From the NCBI RefSeq assembly GCF_900215605.1, contig NZ_OBEL01000001.1, positions 186,001 to 250,000 on the forward strand: a stretch of DNA of 64,000 nucleotides. The letters run 5' to 3'. Made by a program: the position numbers and the translations under genes. The notes under the pieces are model-generated. The model did not search any database. It saw nothing but the letters and a program-made list of their open reading frames with translations, and had not been told where the DNA came from. Positions 55,684-64,000 of this stretch are shown here, piece by piece (the first letter of the stretch is position 1; each line of letters opens with the position of its first letter). Source of the stretch: Cohaesibacter gelatinilyticus (lineage in GTDB: Bacteria; Pseudomonadota; Alphaproteobacteria; Rhizobiales; Cohaesibacteraceae).

Positions 55684-56511
55684 ATGAGCCAAACACTTCC
55701 TTCCTTCCGCGACCTGCATCAGCCAGGCAATCCCTTCATTCTGGCCAATGCATGGGACAAAGGCTCCGCCCGTATGTTGGCAGCGATGGGGGCCAAAGCA
55801 ATTGCCACCTCATCAGCAGCTCATGCTTTTACGCTTGGGCGCCCGGATATGGGATATGTTAGTCGAGAAGAAGCACTGGACCATGCGGTGGATTTGCTGC
55901 AGGCGACGCCACTGCCGGTGAGCGGTGATTTGGAAAATGGTTATGGTGCAATCCCGAATGACGTGGCCAAAACCATTGAACAAGCAGCCAAGCTTGGCTT
56001 GAATGGTGCTTGTATTGAAGATACGGATCTTCCATCCGATCAACCCTATGCCTTTGAGATGGCTGTCGAACGGGTAGAAGCGGCTGTTCAAGCAGCTCGC
56101 TCAGCGAAAAGCGACTTTGTTCTGACTGCTCGAGCAGATGGTGTGATGCTCGGTACTTATGATGTTGCCGAAGCAATCCGGCGCATCCAGGCCTTTGAGA
56201 GAGCTGGTGCTGATTGTCTCTATGTGCCTGTTCCTGGCAATTTGGAAGCACAGTCAGCGATTTGTAAAGCTGTATCTGCTCCTGTCAACGCGCTGGCTGC
56301 CGGTGGTTTTCTTGCTCATGATCTTCAAGAATTTGCCAATGTTGGCGTCGCACGTATTTCACTGGGATCTGCTTTGGCACGTGCCACACATCGGGTCATT
56401 CTGGATGCTGGAAAGGCCATGTTCGGAGAGGGAGATTTCTCTGCCATGTGCCATAGCACAGGCTCATCGGCAATCGATCCCATGATGGCAATGTTCGAGC
56501 AGCCTGAATAG
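55684..56511 (+). CDS. PEP mutase/isocitrate lyase family protein lacking the catalytic Cys loop
   Basis: TIM-barrel protein of 275 residues. NAWDKGSARMLAAMGAKAIA, then GDLENGYGAIPNDVAKTIEQ and ARADGVMLGTYDVAEAIRRI match the superfamily. But where lyases show KKCGH after the IED motif (here IEDTDLPSDQPYAFEMAVER) there is no cysteine. This places it with the PEP mutase-like proteins of unknown activity, unlike the paralogue at 33570-34481. It follows the patatin gene by 112 bases and ends in a terminator. Confidence 0.82.
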   Translation: MSQTLPSFRDLHQPGNPFILANAWDKGSARMLAAMGAKAIATSSAAHAFTLGRPDMGYVSREEALDHAVDLLQATPLPVSGDLENGYGAIPNDVAKTIEQAAKLGLNGACIEDTDLPSDQPYAFEMAVERVEAAVQAARSAKSDFVLTARADGVMLGTYDVAEAIRRIQAFERAGADCLYVPVPGNLEAQSAICKAVSAPVNALAAGGFLAHDLQEFANVGVARISLGSALARATHRVILDAGKAMFGEGDFSAMCHSTGSSAIDPMMAMFEQPE

Positions 56512-56528
56512 GTAATCCTGTCAAAAGA

Positions 56529-56553
56529 AAAAGGGCCGATAATCGACCCTTTT
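56529..56553 (+). terminator. Terminator after the PEP mutase-like gene
   Basis: AAAAGGGCCGAT and ATCGACCCTTTT form about 12 bp with one mismatch (56529-56553), followed by TTCC. Confidence 0.65.
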
Positions 56554-56604
56554 CCATCCCACAAAGTCCTGACACAAGACTGGTCAGTCTTGAAATCTAA
56601 AAAT

Positions 56605-57249
56605 CTAATTTCGAGCGATCATTTCACGCCCGGATACCAAAGGCATGGCTCCTGCCACTCCCACTTTGCGACGGGTCAGAAAACGTGGTCGGCGAGCTGC
56701 GAAATGGCTGTGATGTCGCCTTGCCTTCGACAAGGATTCGGTGAGACATTGTCCATGAACGCTGCCATCGGCAGGCACAAAGTTCTCAACACCCAATGGT
56801 TGATGCAACAGGACCAGTCCATATCGACGGGACCAGCTTTGCCAATCAACCGCTGCGTCTTCAAGATCGCCTCCTGCAAACAATGGTATGCAGAGATGTG
56901 GATCGTTATGCACCAATTCCAACACGCAAATAATAGGTGAACCGGGTTGGTTGCTAGTCAGATAGCGAGCCCCAATGCCCCTGTAATAGGACAGCGGGAC
57001 GCGAACGATCAGCGGTAAGCCTGATGAGAGTCTGCATTCCACCAGAACCTGATTTTCCTTGATTTGCACGTGGCCAGGAACCTGATCACCAAAAAGGTCT
57101 GTTTCAGACTGCCCGGTTAGCTCAGCTGCTTTGGTTCGTAATTTGGAAGAATGAAATCGCTTGTTCAGGTCATGGGGGTCGACTCGCATCGACCCCTCAT
57201 CCCTGTACGGAGTGGCTTCCGTGTATAGATTTTTGTTTTGACGCCTCAC
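56605..57249 (-). CDS. Probable DUF6101-family protein
   Basis: 214 residues; basic soluble protein. GSMRVDPHDLNKRFHSSKLR, then VPLSYYRGIGARYLTSNQPG and LELVHNDPHLCIPLF, ending in RRPRFLTRRKVGVAGAM. This pattern matches a Hyphomicrobiales-specific hypothetical family I know as DUF6101; I have not been able to verify it. No signal or membrane segment. Divergent from the PmbA gene, 307 bases away. Confidence 0.6.
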   Translation of the reverse strand: MRRQNKNLYTEATPYRDEGSMRVDPHDLNKRFHSSKLRTKAAELTGQSETDLFGDQVPGHVQIKENQVLVECRLSSGLPLIVRVPLSYYRGIGARYLTSNQPGSPIICVLELVHNDPHLCIPLFAGGDLEDAAVDWQSWSRRYGLVLLHQPLGVENFVPADGSVHGQCLTESLSKARRHHSHFAARRPRFLTRRKVGVAGAMPLVSGREMIARN

Positions 57250-57556
57250 GTGCCTCTCCTTCGAGCCCCTTTTGGGTGCTTCTTTTTAATAAGAACACAC
57301 TAGCGCGATGGCATGTGAAATTGCTTAAGTTTCTAGGTTAAAAAATCTTTATATTTTATAGGGTTATTCAAATCTTACTGGATCGGTATTCTTCATCATT
57401 GGTTTACTTTGAGCAAAAGTGAGGGGAAGAAAAATCTGATCCAAAGTCACAAGGGAACAGTCTGCTTTTTCCTTGCCCCGCTTGAAGCAACACCCTACAT
57501 ATGGAGCAAGGTTCAAAGGAACCATTCCTTCATCTCCAAGTCAGGATGCACAAATA
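57250..57556. other. Intergenic region between DUF6101-like and pmbA genes
   Basis: About 307 bases with a few AT-rich blocks but no strong palindrome. The divergent promoters must lie here. Confidence 0.45.
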
Positions 57557-58927
57557 ATGTCCAGCCTTTTTGACCAGTCTCAGACCCTGGAGCGTGCTGA
57601 GATACTTGTGGAAGCGGCAACCAAAGCCGGTGCGGATGCTGCTGATGCCATTGCAGCGCGTAGCGCCTCTACTTCGGTCAGCTATCGAGAAGGCAAAATG
57701 GAGGAAAATGAGCATTCGGAGAATGATTCCATTGCTCTGCGAGTTTTTGTTGATGGCTGCAAGGCGTCTATCTCCACAAATGGAACAGGAGATAACGAAG
57801 AGCTGTCCAAGCTCGCGGAACGTGCGGTTGCCATGGCAAAGCTCTCCCCACCAGATCCCTATGCACGACTGGCGGCCTCGGAAGATCTCATGACATCTGG
57901 TGCTATTGATACTTTGCGGGAAAAGCTCGATCTGGTTGATGAATTCATGCCCGATCACGCTTTCCTGCGACAGCTGGCTCAGGAAACAGAAGAAGCCACG
58001 CTTGCTGTGGAAGGCGTCAGCAAATCTGGTGGAGCCAGCGCAGGCCATGGCATTGGTGGCATGGTGCTGGTGACGTCTCACGGCTTCACCGGTTCTTATT
58101 TGTCATCTCAGTTTTCCTTCTCAACCACTGCAATTGCAGGGGAGGGAACGTCCATGGAGCGAGATTATGACTATTCTGCCTGCATTCATCATAAAGACTT
58201 GAAAACAGCCACAGCGGTTGGCCTGAAGGCTGGCGAGCGCGCTGTTGCAAGGCTAAACCCCGCGAAGATCGAAACCGGAACCTATGATGTTCTGTTTGAT
58301 CCAAGGATCGCGACTTCCCTTCTTGGGCATTTTGTGGGTGCCATCAATGGTGCATCCATCGCTCGGCAAACATCCTTTTTGAAAGACATGCTCGGTCAGC
58401 AGGTTTTTGCCAAAGGCGTGACCATTTCAGACGATCCTCTGCGCCCGCGTGGTATGGGCTCTCACCCGTTTGACGGGGAGGGCATTGGATCTCAAAAACT
58501 GAACTGGATTGAAGACGGACAACTAACCCAGTGGATTCTGGATAGCGCAACGGCGGCGGAACTGGATCTGAGGACCAATGGCCGGGCTGCTCGCTCCGGT
58601 GCCAATCCTCGCCCCGGCAGCACAAACCTGACCTTGGAAGCAGGTGAACAAAGTCCGAAAGATCTGATGGCCAATATCAAGGATGGTATATATCTGACAG
58701 ATCTGATCGGGCAAGGCGTCAATGGTGTGACTGGTGATTATTCTCGTGGAGCCTCGGGTTTTCGTATCCGCAATGGCGAACTGGCGGAACCAATTTCGGA
58801 ATTTACAATCGCAGGCAATCTGCATGACATGTTTGCCCGACTTGTTCCGGCAAGTGATTTGGTTCTGGAGAAGTCAACCAACGCTCCGACATGTCTGATC
58901 GAAGCCATGGCAGTAGCAGGTCGATAA
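57557..58927 (+). CDS. pmbA: TldD/PmbA-family metalloprotease
   Basis: Metallopeptidase of the TldD/PmbA pair, about 456 residues. Early AEILVEAATKAGADAADAIA and SYREGKMEENEHSENDSIAL are conserved. The C-terminus has GEGIGSQKLNWIEDGQLTQW, NPRPGSTNLTLEAGEQSPKD and the GVNGVTGDYSRGASGFRIRN block that marks PmbA rather than TldD. It lacks the HExxxH of TldD, as PmbA does. The frame opens at 57473, but MSSLFDQSQTLERAEILVE at 57557 is the family start. It heads the right-end block. Confidence 0.88.
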   Translation: MSSLFDQSQTLERAEILVEAATKAGADAADAIAARSASTSVSYREGKMEENEHSENDSIALRVFVDGCKASISTNGTGDNEELSKLAERAVAMAKLSPPDPYARLAASEDLMTSGAIDTLREKLDLVDEFMPDHAFLRQLAQETEEATLAVEGVSKSGGASAGHGIGGMVLVTSHGFTGSYLSSQFSFSTTAIAGEGTSMERDYDYSACIHHKDLKTATAVGLKAGERAVARLNPAKIETGTYDVLFDPRIATSLLGHFVGAINGASIARQTSFLKDMLGQQVFAKGVTISDDPLRPRGMGSHPFDGEGIGSQKLNWIEDGQLTQWILDSATAAELDLRTNGRAARSGANPRPGSTNLTLEAGEQSPKDLMANIKDGIYLTDLIGQGVNGVTGDYSRGASGFRIRNGELAEPISEFTIAGNLHDMFARLVPASDLVLEKSTNAPTCLIEAMAVAGR

Positions 58928-58956
58928 GCACCGATAGATTTGAAGGAACCTGATGC

Positions 58957-59784
58957 ATGAATGACGTTCCCGCCAAGGCGCAAAGCTGGCAACAAGAGAG
59001 GAACTTGCTCGAACAGGCTGCCCGTAAAGCCGGACAACTGGCATTAAATTACTTCAATCGTGATCCTCAAGTCTGGTCCAAGGCAAATGATAGTCCTGTA
59101 ACGGAAGCAGATCTGGCGGTCGACAGAATGCTTCACAAGGATTTGTTAGGCGCGCGACCGGGTTTCGGATGGTTATCCGAGGAAACCGAAGACAGCGCTG
59201 AGCGCCGCTCGAAAGACATGGTTTTTGTGGTCGATCCAATTGATGGTACGAGGGCTTTTATCAATGGTGAAGATGTCTGGACAATCTCAATTGCAATCGT
59301 CAGGGATGACAGACCTGTCGTGGCAGCTCTTTACGCACCGGTTCGTGACGAAATGTACTTGGCCAGTCATGCGGATGGAGCATTCATGAACGGTAAAGCC
59401 GTCTCAGTTAAGGAAAGAAAAGACTTATCCGGTGTTCGTGCAGTTGGTCCCAGCTCGGTCATTCGCAAAGGGCCAATCCATGATAAAGGGGCCAACTGGA
59501 CTGGTTATATAGGATCTCTGGCATATCGTGTGGCCATGTTGGCAGATAACAAGGCCGATCTGGCTCTGGCACGATCAGGCGCTCACGACTGGGATCTGGC
59601 TGCAGCAGATCTGATCATCTCAGAGGCCGGTGGCATTTTGCGCGAAGATTTGGGCAAGATACTTACCTACAATAAATCCGTGCCTCGCCATGGAGCTCTT
59701 TATGCTTGTAGCCCCGAACTGGAACCAGTGATTCAGCCGATTATGCCGAAGCTGAAATTCCCAGCGCGAACGCCCAGACCGTAG
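58957..59784 (+). CDS. Inositol monophosphatase family phosphatase (3'(2'),5'-bisphosphate nucleotidase, CysQ-like)
   Basis: Metal-dependent phosphatase of 275 residues. All motifs are present: DSPVTEADLAVDRMLHKDLL, FGWLSEETEDSAERR, the DPIDGTRAFINGEDVW signature, and GAHDWDLAAADLIISEAGG. In Hyphomicrobiales this gene sits between pmbA and DUF4170, as here, and is usually annotated as 3'(2'),5'-bisphosphate nucleotidase; an inositol-phosphatase role cannot be excluded. 29 bases after pmbA. Confidence 0.9.
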   Translation: MNDVPAKAQSWQQERNLLEQAARKAGQLALNYFNRDPQVWSKANDSPVTEADLAVDRMLHKDLLGARPGFGWLSEETEDSAERRSKDMVFVVDPIDGTRAFINGEDVWTISIAIVRDDRPVVAALYAPVRDEMYLASHADGAFMNGKAVSVKERKDLSGVRAVGPSSVIRKGPIHDKGANWTGYIGSLAYRVAMLADNKADLALARSGAHDWDLAAADLIISEAGGILREDLGKILTYNKSVPRHGALYACSPELEPVIQPIMPKLKFPARTPRP

Positions 59785-60128
59785 CTTGAATGTACCTTGG
59801 TTATAGCCCTGTAAATCTTGTTGGGGAAAGCGCGATTTTTTGCTGCTTTGCGAGATAAAATAGCTCTTTGCCCTAGCCGTGCATGGTTTTAGCGGCTAGG
59901 TTCGCCACCGTCCGGCACCTGACTTGCTCGGGGGAGATAAAGGTTGTCTGGTACTGTCCGTTTTCCGGTTTGCGACCAAATTGATCGAGCCGTGCGATAC
60001 TTGAGAGGTGCATATTGTATCGCAGATCATCTGGCGCTGAATGGACGTCTTGAGTGCACCTGATCAAATTCGCTTTTTGGGCCTGTCATTCTCTTCATGA
60101 TCAGGCCGTCATTATTGGAGACCAAAAG
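59785..60128. other. Intergenic region before DUF4170
   Basis: About 344 bases. It holds an 8-bp hairpin CCTAGCCG (59872-59879)/CGGCTAGG (59893-59900) with a 13-base loop and no T-run. No gene recognised. Confidence 0.45.
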
Positions 60129-60368
60129 ATGGCAGCAGAACAAGGCAAGCAGCTTTTGCACTTGGTATTTGGTGGTGAATTATCCTCATTGGATGGCACC
60201 GAATTCAAAGACCTGGATCAGCTTGATGTCGTGGGTATCTATCCAAATTATGCAACCGCCTATGACGCATGGAAGTCTAAAGCACAGTCCAGCGTTGACA
60301 ACGCTCACATGCGTTATTTCATCGTGCATATGCATCGCTTGCTGGAACCAGACCAAGCCAGTGAGTAA
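60129..60368 (+). CDS. DUF4170 protein
   Basis: 79 residues: KQLLHLVFGGELSSLDGTEF, VVGIYPNYATAYDAWKSKAQ, NAHMRYFIVHMHRLLEP. Matches the alphaproteobacterial DUF4170 pattern. Function unknown but gene order with waaA and lpxK is conserved, so a link to lipopolysaccharide synthesis is inferred. The frame opens at 60054; the ATG at 60129 is chosen. Confidence 0.88.
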   Translation: MAAEQGKQLLHLVFGGELSSLDGTEFKDLDQLDVVGIYPNYATAYDAWKSKAQSSVDNAHMRYFIVHMHRLLEPDQASE

Positions 60369-60601
60369 TTGCCCGGCAGATTTGCCATTCGGCAATCACT
60401 GTTCATGATGGAAATGGACCTGCAATTGCCAGGTCTGTTTTTGTCTTTCCCTCCAACTGCTCTTGGTGTAAATCTCTGCCAGATTTTTCAAGGATTGGTA
60501 TTGCATATTCAGAGCCATGTGCGTCTCGATTCCGATATGTCTGAGAGACCCGGAATGCTACTGCTCCTATCGACAGGTCAAGATCAAAGGAAGGCCTTTC
60601 A

Positions 60602-61300
60602 ATGTCACTATTGAAAAAAATTGGCCAGTCAAAAACGGTTTTGGGCCTGATAGGGAAAAGCATCGCCTCTTATCTTCGATTGGTGCATTATACCTCTCGT
60701 ATGGTCAACGATTATAACGAGAGCTATGATCGGGCGAGTGAGCATTTTCCGGCCATTGTAGCGCTTTGGCATGGCCAGCACTTCATGATTCCGCTTGTCC
60801 GCCGTAAGGATCACAAGGCCAATGCCCTTGTTTCCCGATCAGCAGATGGGGAGGTCAATGCCATTGCTGCACAGAGTTTGGGAGTTGAAGTGGTGCGCGG
60901 TTCGGGCGGTAGAGCTCGTAGCAAGACCATCAAGAAAGGTGGCGTTGCAGCATTGAAAACACTGGTGTCGACCCTCAAGAACAATCGCAGTGTGGTCATG
61001 ACCGTCAATGTTCCAAAGGGTGGCGCGCGTGAATGTGGTCCGGGCGTTATCATGCTTGCCAAAATGTCCGGACGCCCTATTGTTCCAGCAGCTTATGCTT
61101 CATCACGTCGCAAGGATTTCATCAATGCCTGGGACAAGGCGTCCTTAAATCTGCCGTTTTCTCGCGCCAGTTTTGTCATAGGTGATCCAATCTTTGTTGA
61201 TGAAGATGCATCAGAAGAGCATCTGGAGGCCAAGCGCCAGGAAGTTGAAGCAGCCCTGAATGCGGTGACGGAAGAAGCCTATCGGAATGTCGGTGGATAG
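60602..61300 (+). CDS. DUF374 lysophospholipid acyltransferase-like protein
   Basis: 232 residues of the LPLAT-like DUF374 family. The N-terminus is amphipathic (GLIGKSIASYLRLVHYTSRM), then ALWHGQHFMIPLVRRKDHKA with the HGQHF active-site-like His, SADGEVNAIAAQSLGVEVVR, and MTVNVPKGGARECGPGVIML. In this genus-group it sits upstream of waaA and is thought to act in outer-membrane lipid or lipid A acylation. Gap of 233 bases from DUF4170. Confidence 0.87.
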   Translation: MSLLKKIGQSKTVLGLIGKSIASYLRLVHYTSRMVNDYNESYDRASEHFPAIVALWHGQHFMIPLVRRKDHKANALVSRSADGEVNAIAAQSLGVEVVRGSGGRARSKTIKKGGVAALKTLVSTLKNNRSVVMTVNVPKGGARECGPGVIMLAKMSGRPIVPAAYASSRRKDFINAWDKASLNLPFSRASFVIGDPIFVDEDASEEHLEAKRQEVEAALNAVTEEAYRNVGG

Positions 61301-61510
61301 TGTGTCGCCAAAAATAACCATGGCTCTGGTCAGATAGTCGCAAAATCTTGAAATAACTTGCAATATCTGCGGTTCTTTCTAGGATGTTCTGGCATTTGAT
61401 GGGGACCAAATGAAGCTTTGGTGCCGGGATTGGCCGATTGATCCAGCTCACTCATACTGGTTGGGTTGATCATGGTCCATCTGGCATGGGCGAAGTGGAG
61501 AGAAACTGGA

Positions 61511-62833
61511 ATGGATATGTCTGGACGCATGGCGCTTTCGATTTACCGCGCGGCAGGATACGCCTTTCGTCCTCTCATGCCTTTGTTGATGGCCGTTCGT
61601 CGCTCTCGTGGCAAGGAAGATGGTGCAAGGCGTAAAGAGCGTTATGGGCGAGCTGCCCAATCTCGTCCTGAGGGTCCACTCGTCTGGGTTCATGCGGCCT
61701 CGGTTGGGGAGACCAATGCCGTTCTGCCACTTATCCATCAAATTACCGAGACTGGTACATCCGTTCTGTTGACGACTGGCACAGTTACTTCTGCAGCCAT
61801 AGCGCAAAAGAGCTTGCCACAAGGAGCGATACATCAGTTCGTGCCTCTTGATGTCGCACCTTATGTCAGCAAATTTCTGGATCATTGGAAACCCGATCTT
61901 GCGCTTTTTGTTGAATCGGAATTGTGGCCAACCATGATGACCGAAATGAACAGGCGCGATATTCCGTTGATCATTGTCAATGGTCGCATGTCCGAGCGCT
62001 CCTACCGACGTTGGGAGAAAATGCCATTTGCCATCGAACAGATGTTTGGTTCGGTGCCTCTTTGTCTGGCGCAGAGCGAAGATGACAAAGAACGCTATCA
62101 GGCTCTTGGTGTGCAACATGTTGAAGTAACAGGGAATTTGAAATTTGATGCACCTCCGCCTTCGGCCGATATCCAGGAATTGGAAAAGTTGCATCAGTCG
62201 ATCGGCGATCGTCCAGTTTGGATAGCAGCCAGTACTCATCCGGGAGAAGAAAAGCTTTTTGCGCAAGCCCATAAGCGTATGGCGATGCGCATTCCTGGAC
62301 TGCTGACTATTCTTGTTCCACGTCATCCAGACCGGGGTGAAGAGTTGGCGGGCCAGATTCGCGAAATTGTACCAAGAACCGTTCTGCGCACCGGTGAAGA
62401 ACCGCTACAGGATAGTAGCGAGATCTATATTTGCGATACTCTTGGTGAATTGGGTCTATTCTATCGTTTGTCTCGCATTGCTTTTGTTGGCGGATCTCTC
62501 ATCAACCACGGTGGGCAAAATCCCATCGAACCTGCTCGGTTGGGATGCGCAATTCTTCACGGTCCCAATATCCAGAATTTCAAGGATATCTATCAGGCTC
62601 TGGACACCAGTGGTGGTGGAGAGACCATTTCTTCCGAGCGAGATCTGATCAATACACTGTCCCGCCTGTTCTCAGCTCCATCAGAAGTTCATCGACGCTC
62701 CGAGTTGGCAAAACAAGCCCTGCGACCATTTTCTGGTGCTTTGGATAGCACCATGATGGCATTGACGCCTTTCCTGAATCCCCTCAAGATCAACGCCGAG
62801 TTGAACAAGGCATCGGGGATGATGCAGCGATGA
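61511..62833 (+). CDS. waaA: 3-deoxy-D-manno-octulosonate (Kdo) transferase
   Basis: Transfers Kdo from CMP-Kdo to the lipid A precursor at the inner membrane. About 440 residues from MDMSGRMALSIYRAAG (behind GGAGAG); frame opens at 61466. N-terminal anchor helix, WVHAASVGETNAVLPLIHQI, VPLDVAPYVSKFLDHWKPDL, and the CMP-Kdo site FVGGSLINHGGQNPIEPARL near the end. Its stop overlaps the lpxK start. Confidence 0.93.
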   Translation: MDMSGRMALSIYRAAGYAFRPLMPLLMAVRRSRGKEDGARRKERYGRAAQSRPEGPLVWVHAASVGETNAVLPLIHQITETGTSVLLTTGTVTSAAIAQKSLPQGAIHQFVPLDVAPYVSKFLDHWKPDLALFVESELWPTMMTEMNRRDIPLIIVNGRMSERSYRRWEKMPFAIEQMFGSVPLCLAQSEDDKERYQALGVQHVEVTGNLKFDAPPPSADIQELEKLHQSIGDRPVWIAASTHPGEEKLFAQAHKRMAMRIPGLLTILVPRHPDRGEELAGQIREIVPRTVLRTGEEPLQDSSEIYICDTLGELGLFYRLSRIAFVGGSLINHGGQNPIEPARLGCAILHGPNIQNFKDIYQALDTSGGGETISSERDLINTLSRLFSAPSEVHRRSELAKQALRPFSGALDSTMMALTPFLNPLKINAELNKASGMMQR

Positions 62834-63837
62834 GAGCACCCAAATTCTGGAAGACCAGAGGCTTGAAAGCATTGTTGCTTTATCCGGTGAGTCTCATCTA
62901 TGCGCGCTTTGCTCTCTCGCGCTTTAACCGCAACGCTCGTTACAAGGCACGTTTACCGGTATTATGTATCGGTAATCTGGTGGCTGGTGGTGCTGGCAAG
63001 ACCCCAACCGCTCTGGCAATAGGCAAAGCCGCAGTCAAGCTGGGTTTGAAACCCATTTTTTTGACCAGGGGTTATCGAGGGAAACTTACAGGCCCGGTGA
63101 TGGTGGACCTGGAAAAGCATTCCATTGCAGATGTCGGAGATGAAGCTTTGTTGCTGGCGCAGGCAGCTCCAACCATCGTTAGTGTTGATCGAGTGGCAGG
63201 TGCGAAATTGGCTGAAAGCCTTCAGAGCCATATCCTGATCATGGATGACGGTTTTCAAAACCCTTATCTCTATAAAGATTTTAACCTTGTGGCGATTGAT
63301 GCCCAACAGGCGATTGGCAATGGCTTTGTCATGCCTGCTGGTCCATTGCGCGCGCCACTGCTACCACAGGTCCGTCGGGCAGATCAGTTTCTGGTGATTG
63401 GAGAGGGCAATAGTGCTCCCAAATTACGCCAGATGGCAGCGCGCCTGGGTAAGGCCTCAAGCCATGCCTATTTCTCGGCAGAGCCGACCAGTTTGCTGGA
63501 AGGGACCCGCGTTCTGGCATTGTGTGGAATCGGTAGACCGGAGAAATTCTATCAAACAGTGAACTCGCTCGGGCTCGAGATTGTGGACAAATATGAGGTG
63601 GCTGATCACTATGCCTACACCAATGCAGATGCATTGCAGGTGTTGCACAAGGCCAAGGACCAGAATTTGGTGGTTGTAACCACTGCCAAGGATCATGTGC
63701 GTCTGAAAAGCATGTCAGGGGCAGGCGAAGATCTGGCGAGGGCCGCGAAGGTGATCGAGATTTCGATGGCCTTTGATGATCGGGCATTCCCGCGTCTGGT
63801 TCTGGAGCAAACCCAGCGTAAATTCAGCCGCCGCTAA
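62830..63837 (+). CDS. lpxK: Tetraacyldisaccharide 4'-kinase
   Basis: Phosphorylates the 4' position of the lipid A disaccharide. 335 residues. N-terminal membrane-proximal helix, P-loop VAGGAGKTPTALAIGKAAVK, and DGFQNPYLYKDFNLVAIDAQ for the Walker B-like region. Starts with ATG overlapping the waaA stop (ATGA), so it is translationally coupled. Length normal. Confidence 0.94.
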   Translation: MRAPKFWKTRGLKALLLYPVSLIYARFALSRFNRNARYKARLPVLCIGNLVAGGAGKTPTALAIGKAAVKLGLKPIFLTRGYRGKLTGPVMVDLEKHSIADVGDEALLLAQAAPTIVSVDRVAGAKLAESLQSHILIMDDGFQNPYLYKDFNLVAIDAQQAIGNGFVMPAGPLRAPLLPQVRRADQFLVIGEGNSAPKLRQMAARLGKASSHAYFSAEPTSLLEGTRVLALCGIGRPEKFYQTVNSLGLEIVDKYEVADHYAYTNADALQVLHKAKDQNLVVVTTAKDHVRLKSMSGAGEDLARAAKVIEISMAFDDRAFPRLVLEQTQRKFSRR

Positions 63838-63875
63838 GAAATAGCGACTGATTTTCTTGTCTTTGAAGGAAAGGA

Positions 63876-64000
63876 TCAGGGCTTTTCCGCTTGCACATAT
63901 GCTTGATAGGAAGCTGTTGCATCGGCATACGCTTCTTGACGATCAACACTCCAATATTTCAGATCTTCCAAGGCAATAGAGCGTCCGGTGATAGCGCATG
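63876..64000 (-). CDS. DUF2093 domain protein (N-terminus beyond window)
   Basis: C-terminal 41 codons run off the right edge. Sequence CAITGRSIALEDLKYWSVDR, then QEAYADATASYQAYVQ, ends KP. The CAxTG and LKYWSVxRQEAY pattern is DUF2093, a small protein that commonly lies next to lpxK in Hyphomicrobiales. Function unknown; convergent with lpxK. Confidence 0.8.
   Translation of the reverse strand, partial: CAITGRSIALEDLKYWSVDRQEAYADATASYQAYVQAEKP

Noticed and set aside
59872-59900. Terminator reading of the CCTAGCCG/CGGCTAGG hairpin
   Set aside because: No T-run on either strand and a 13-base loop; role undetermined.
61448-62326. 292-codon frame antisense to waaA
   Set aside because: Shadow of waaA; His/Arg-rich composition is typical of an artefact frame.

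Overview
This window reads as chromosomal DNA of an alphaproteobacterium, most likely of the order Hyphomicrobiales (Rhizobiales). The basis is gene order and family content known from that group: hisS-hisZ-hisG in one run, groES-groEL under a perfect CIRCE element, a TldD/PmbA protease followed by an inositol-monophosphatase-family phosphatase, DUF4170, a DUF374 acyltransferase, waaA, lpxK and DUF2093, a plant-type glutamate-cysteine ligase, an alphaproteobacterial CheZ and DUF1127. The base composition is moderate, roughly half GC by eye. A marine relative such as Cohaesibacter would fit, but that genus guess is weak. No phage, integrase, transposase, CRISPR array, rRNA or tRNA gene was recognised.

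Left part (1-14.8 kb): a truncated TAXI-type TRAP binding protein, two EamA exporters, gshA, a LysE exporter, a small secreted four-cysteine protein, two LysR regulators, and a DUF1127 gene whose 3' side carries a strongly folded, terminator-ended segment that looks like a small RNA. A minus-strand run then holds a FadR-type regulator, a LutA-like Fe-S protein that has lost its second cysteine cluster, and a DUF937-like protein. A cluster of small periplasmic electron carriers follows: one cytochrome c and two pseudoazurins.

Middle (14.8-34.6 kb): glcD-glcE-glcF (glycolate oxidase) diverges from a LysR gene with a textbook T-N11-A box between them. Next come a GGDEF protein, a MocR regulator diverging from a LysE exporter across a symmetric operator candidate, an L,D-transpeptidase, a DUF2927 protein, cheZ with tenA, tag, the hisS-hisZ-hisG run, a Tat-exported GH3 enzyme, and a PEP mutase/isocitrate lyase family gene.

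Right part (34.6-64 kb): a group III truncated hemoglobin faces an NsrR-like Rrf2 regulator, suggesting nitric oxide handling. Then slyX, a TetR gene, several small unknown genes and groESL. Immediately downstream of groEL lies the most unusual structure in the window: a 252-bp segment duplicated with a 285-bp period, made of alternating copies of the groEL stop-codon region, each with its own intrinsic terminator. After it come an HBM-type chemoreceptor, an OmpR/histidine kinase pair diverging from a secreted EF-hand protein, a sigma-54 activator with a degenerate receiver domain, a copper-chaperone-like HMA protein, a patatin, a second PEP-mutase-like protein, and the lipid A/Kdo block at the right end.

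Most of the window is ordinary housekeeping and regulatory chromosome. I found no clear new multi-gene system. The best leads are the groEL-tail array, the DUF1127-linked RNA and the candidate operators.
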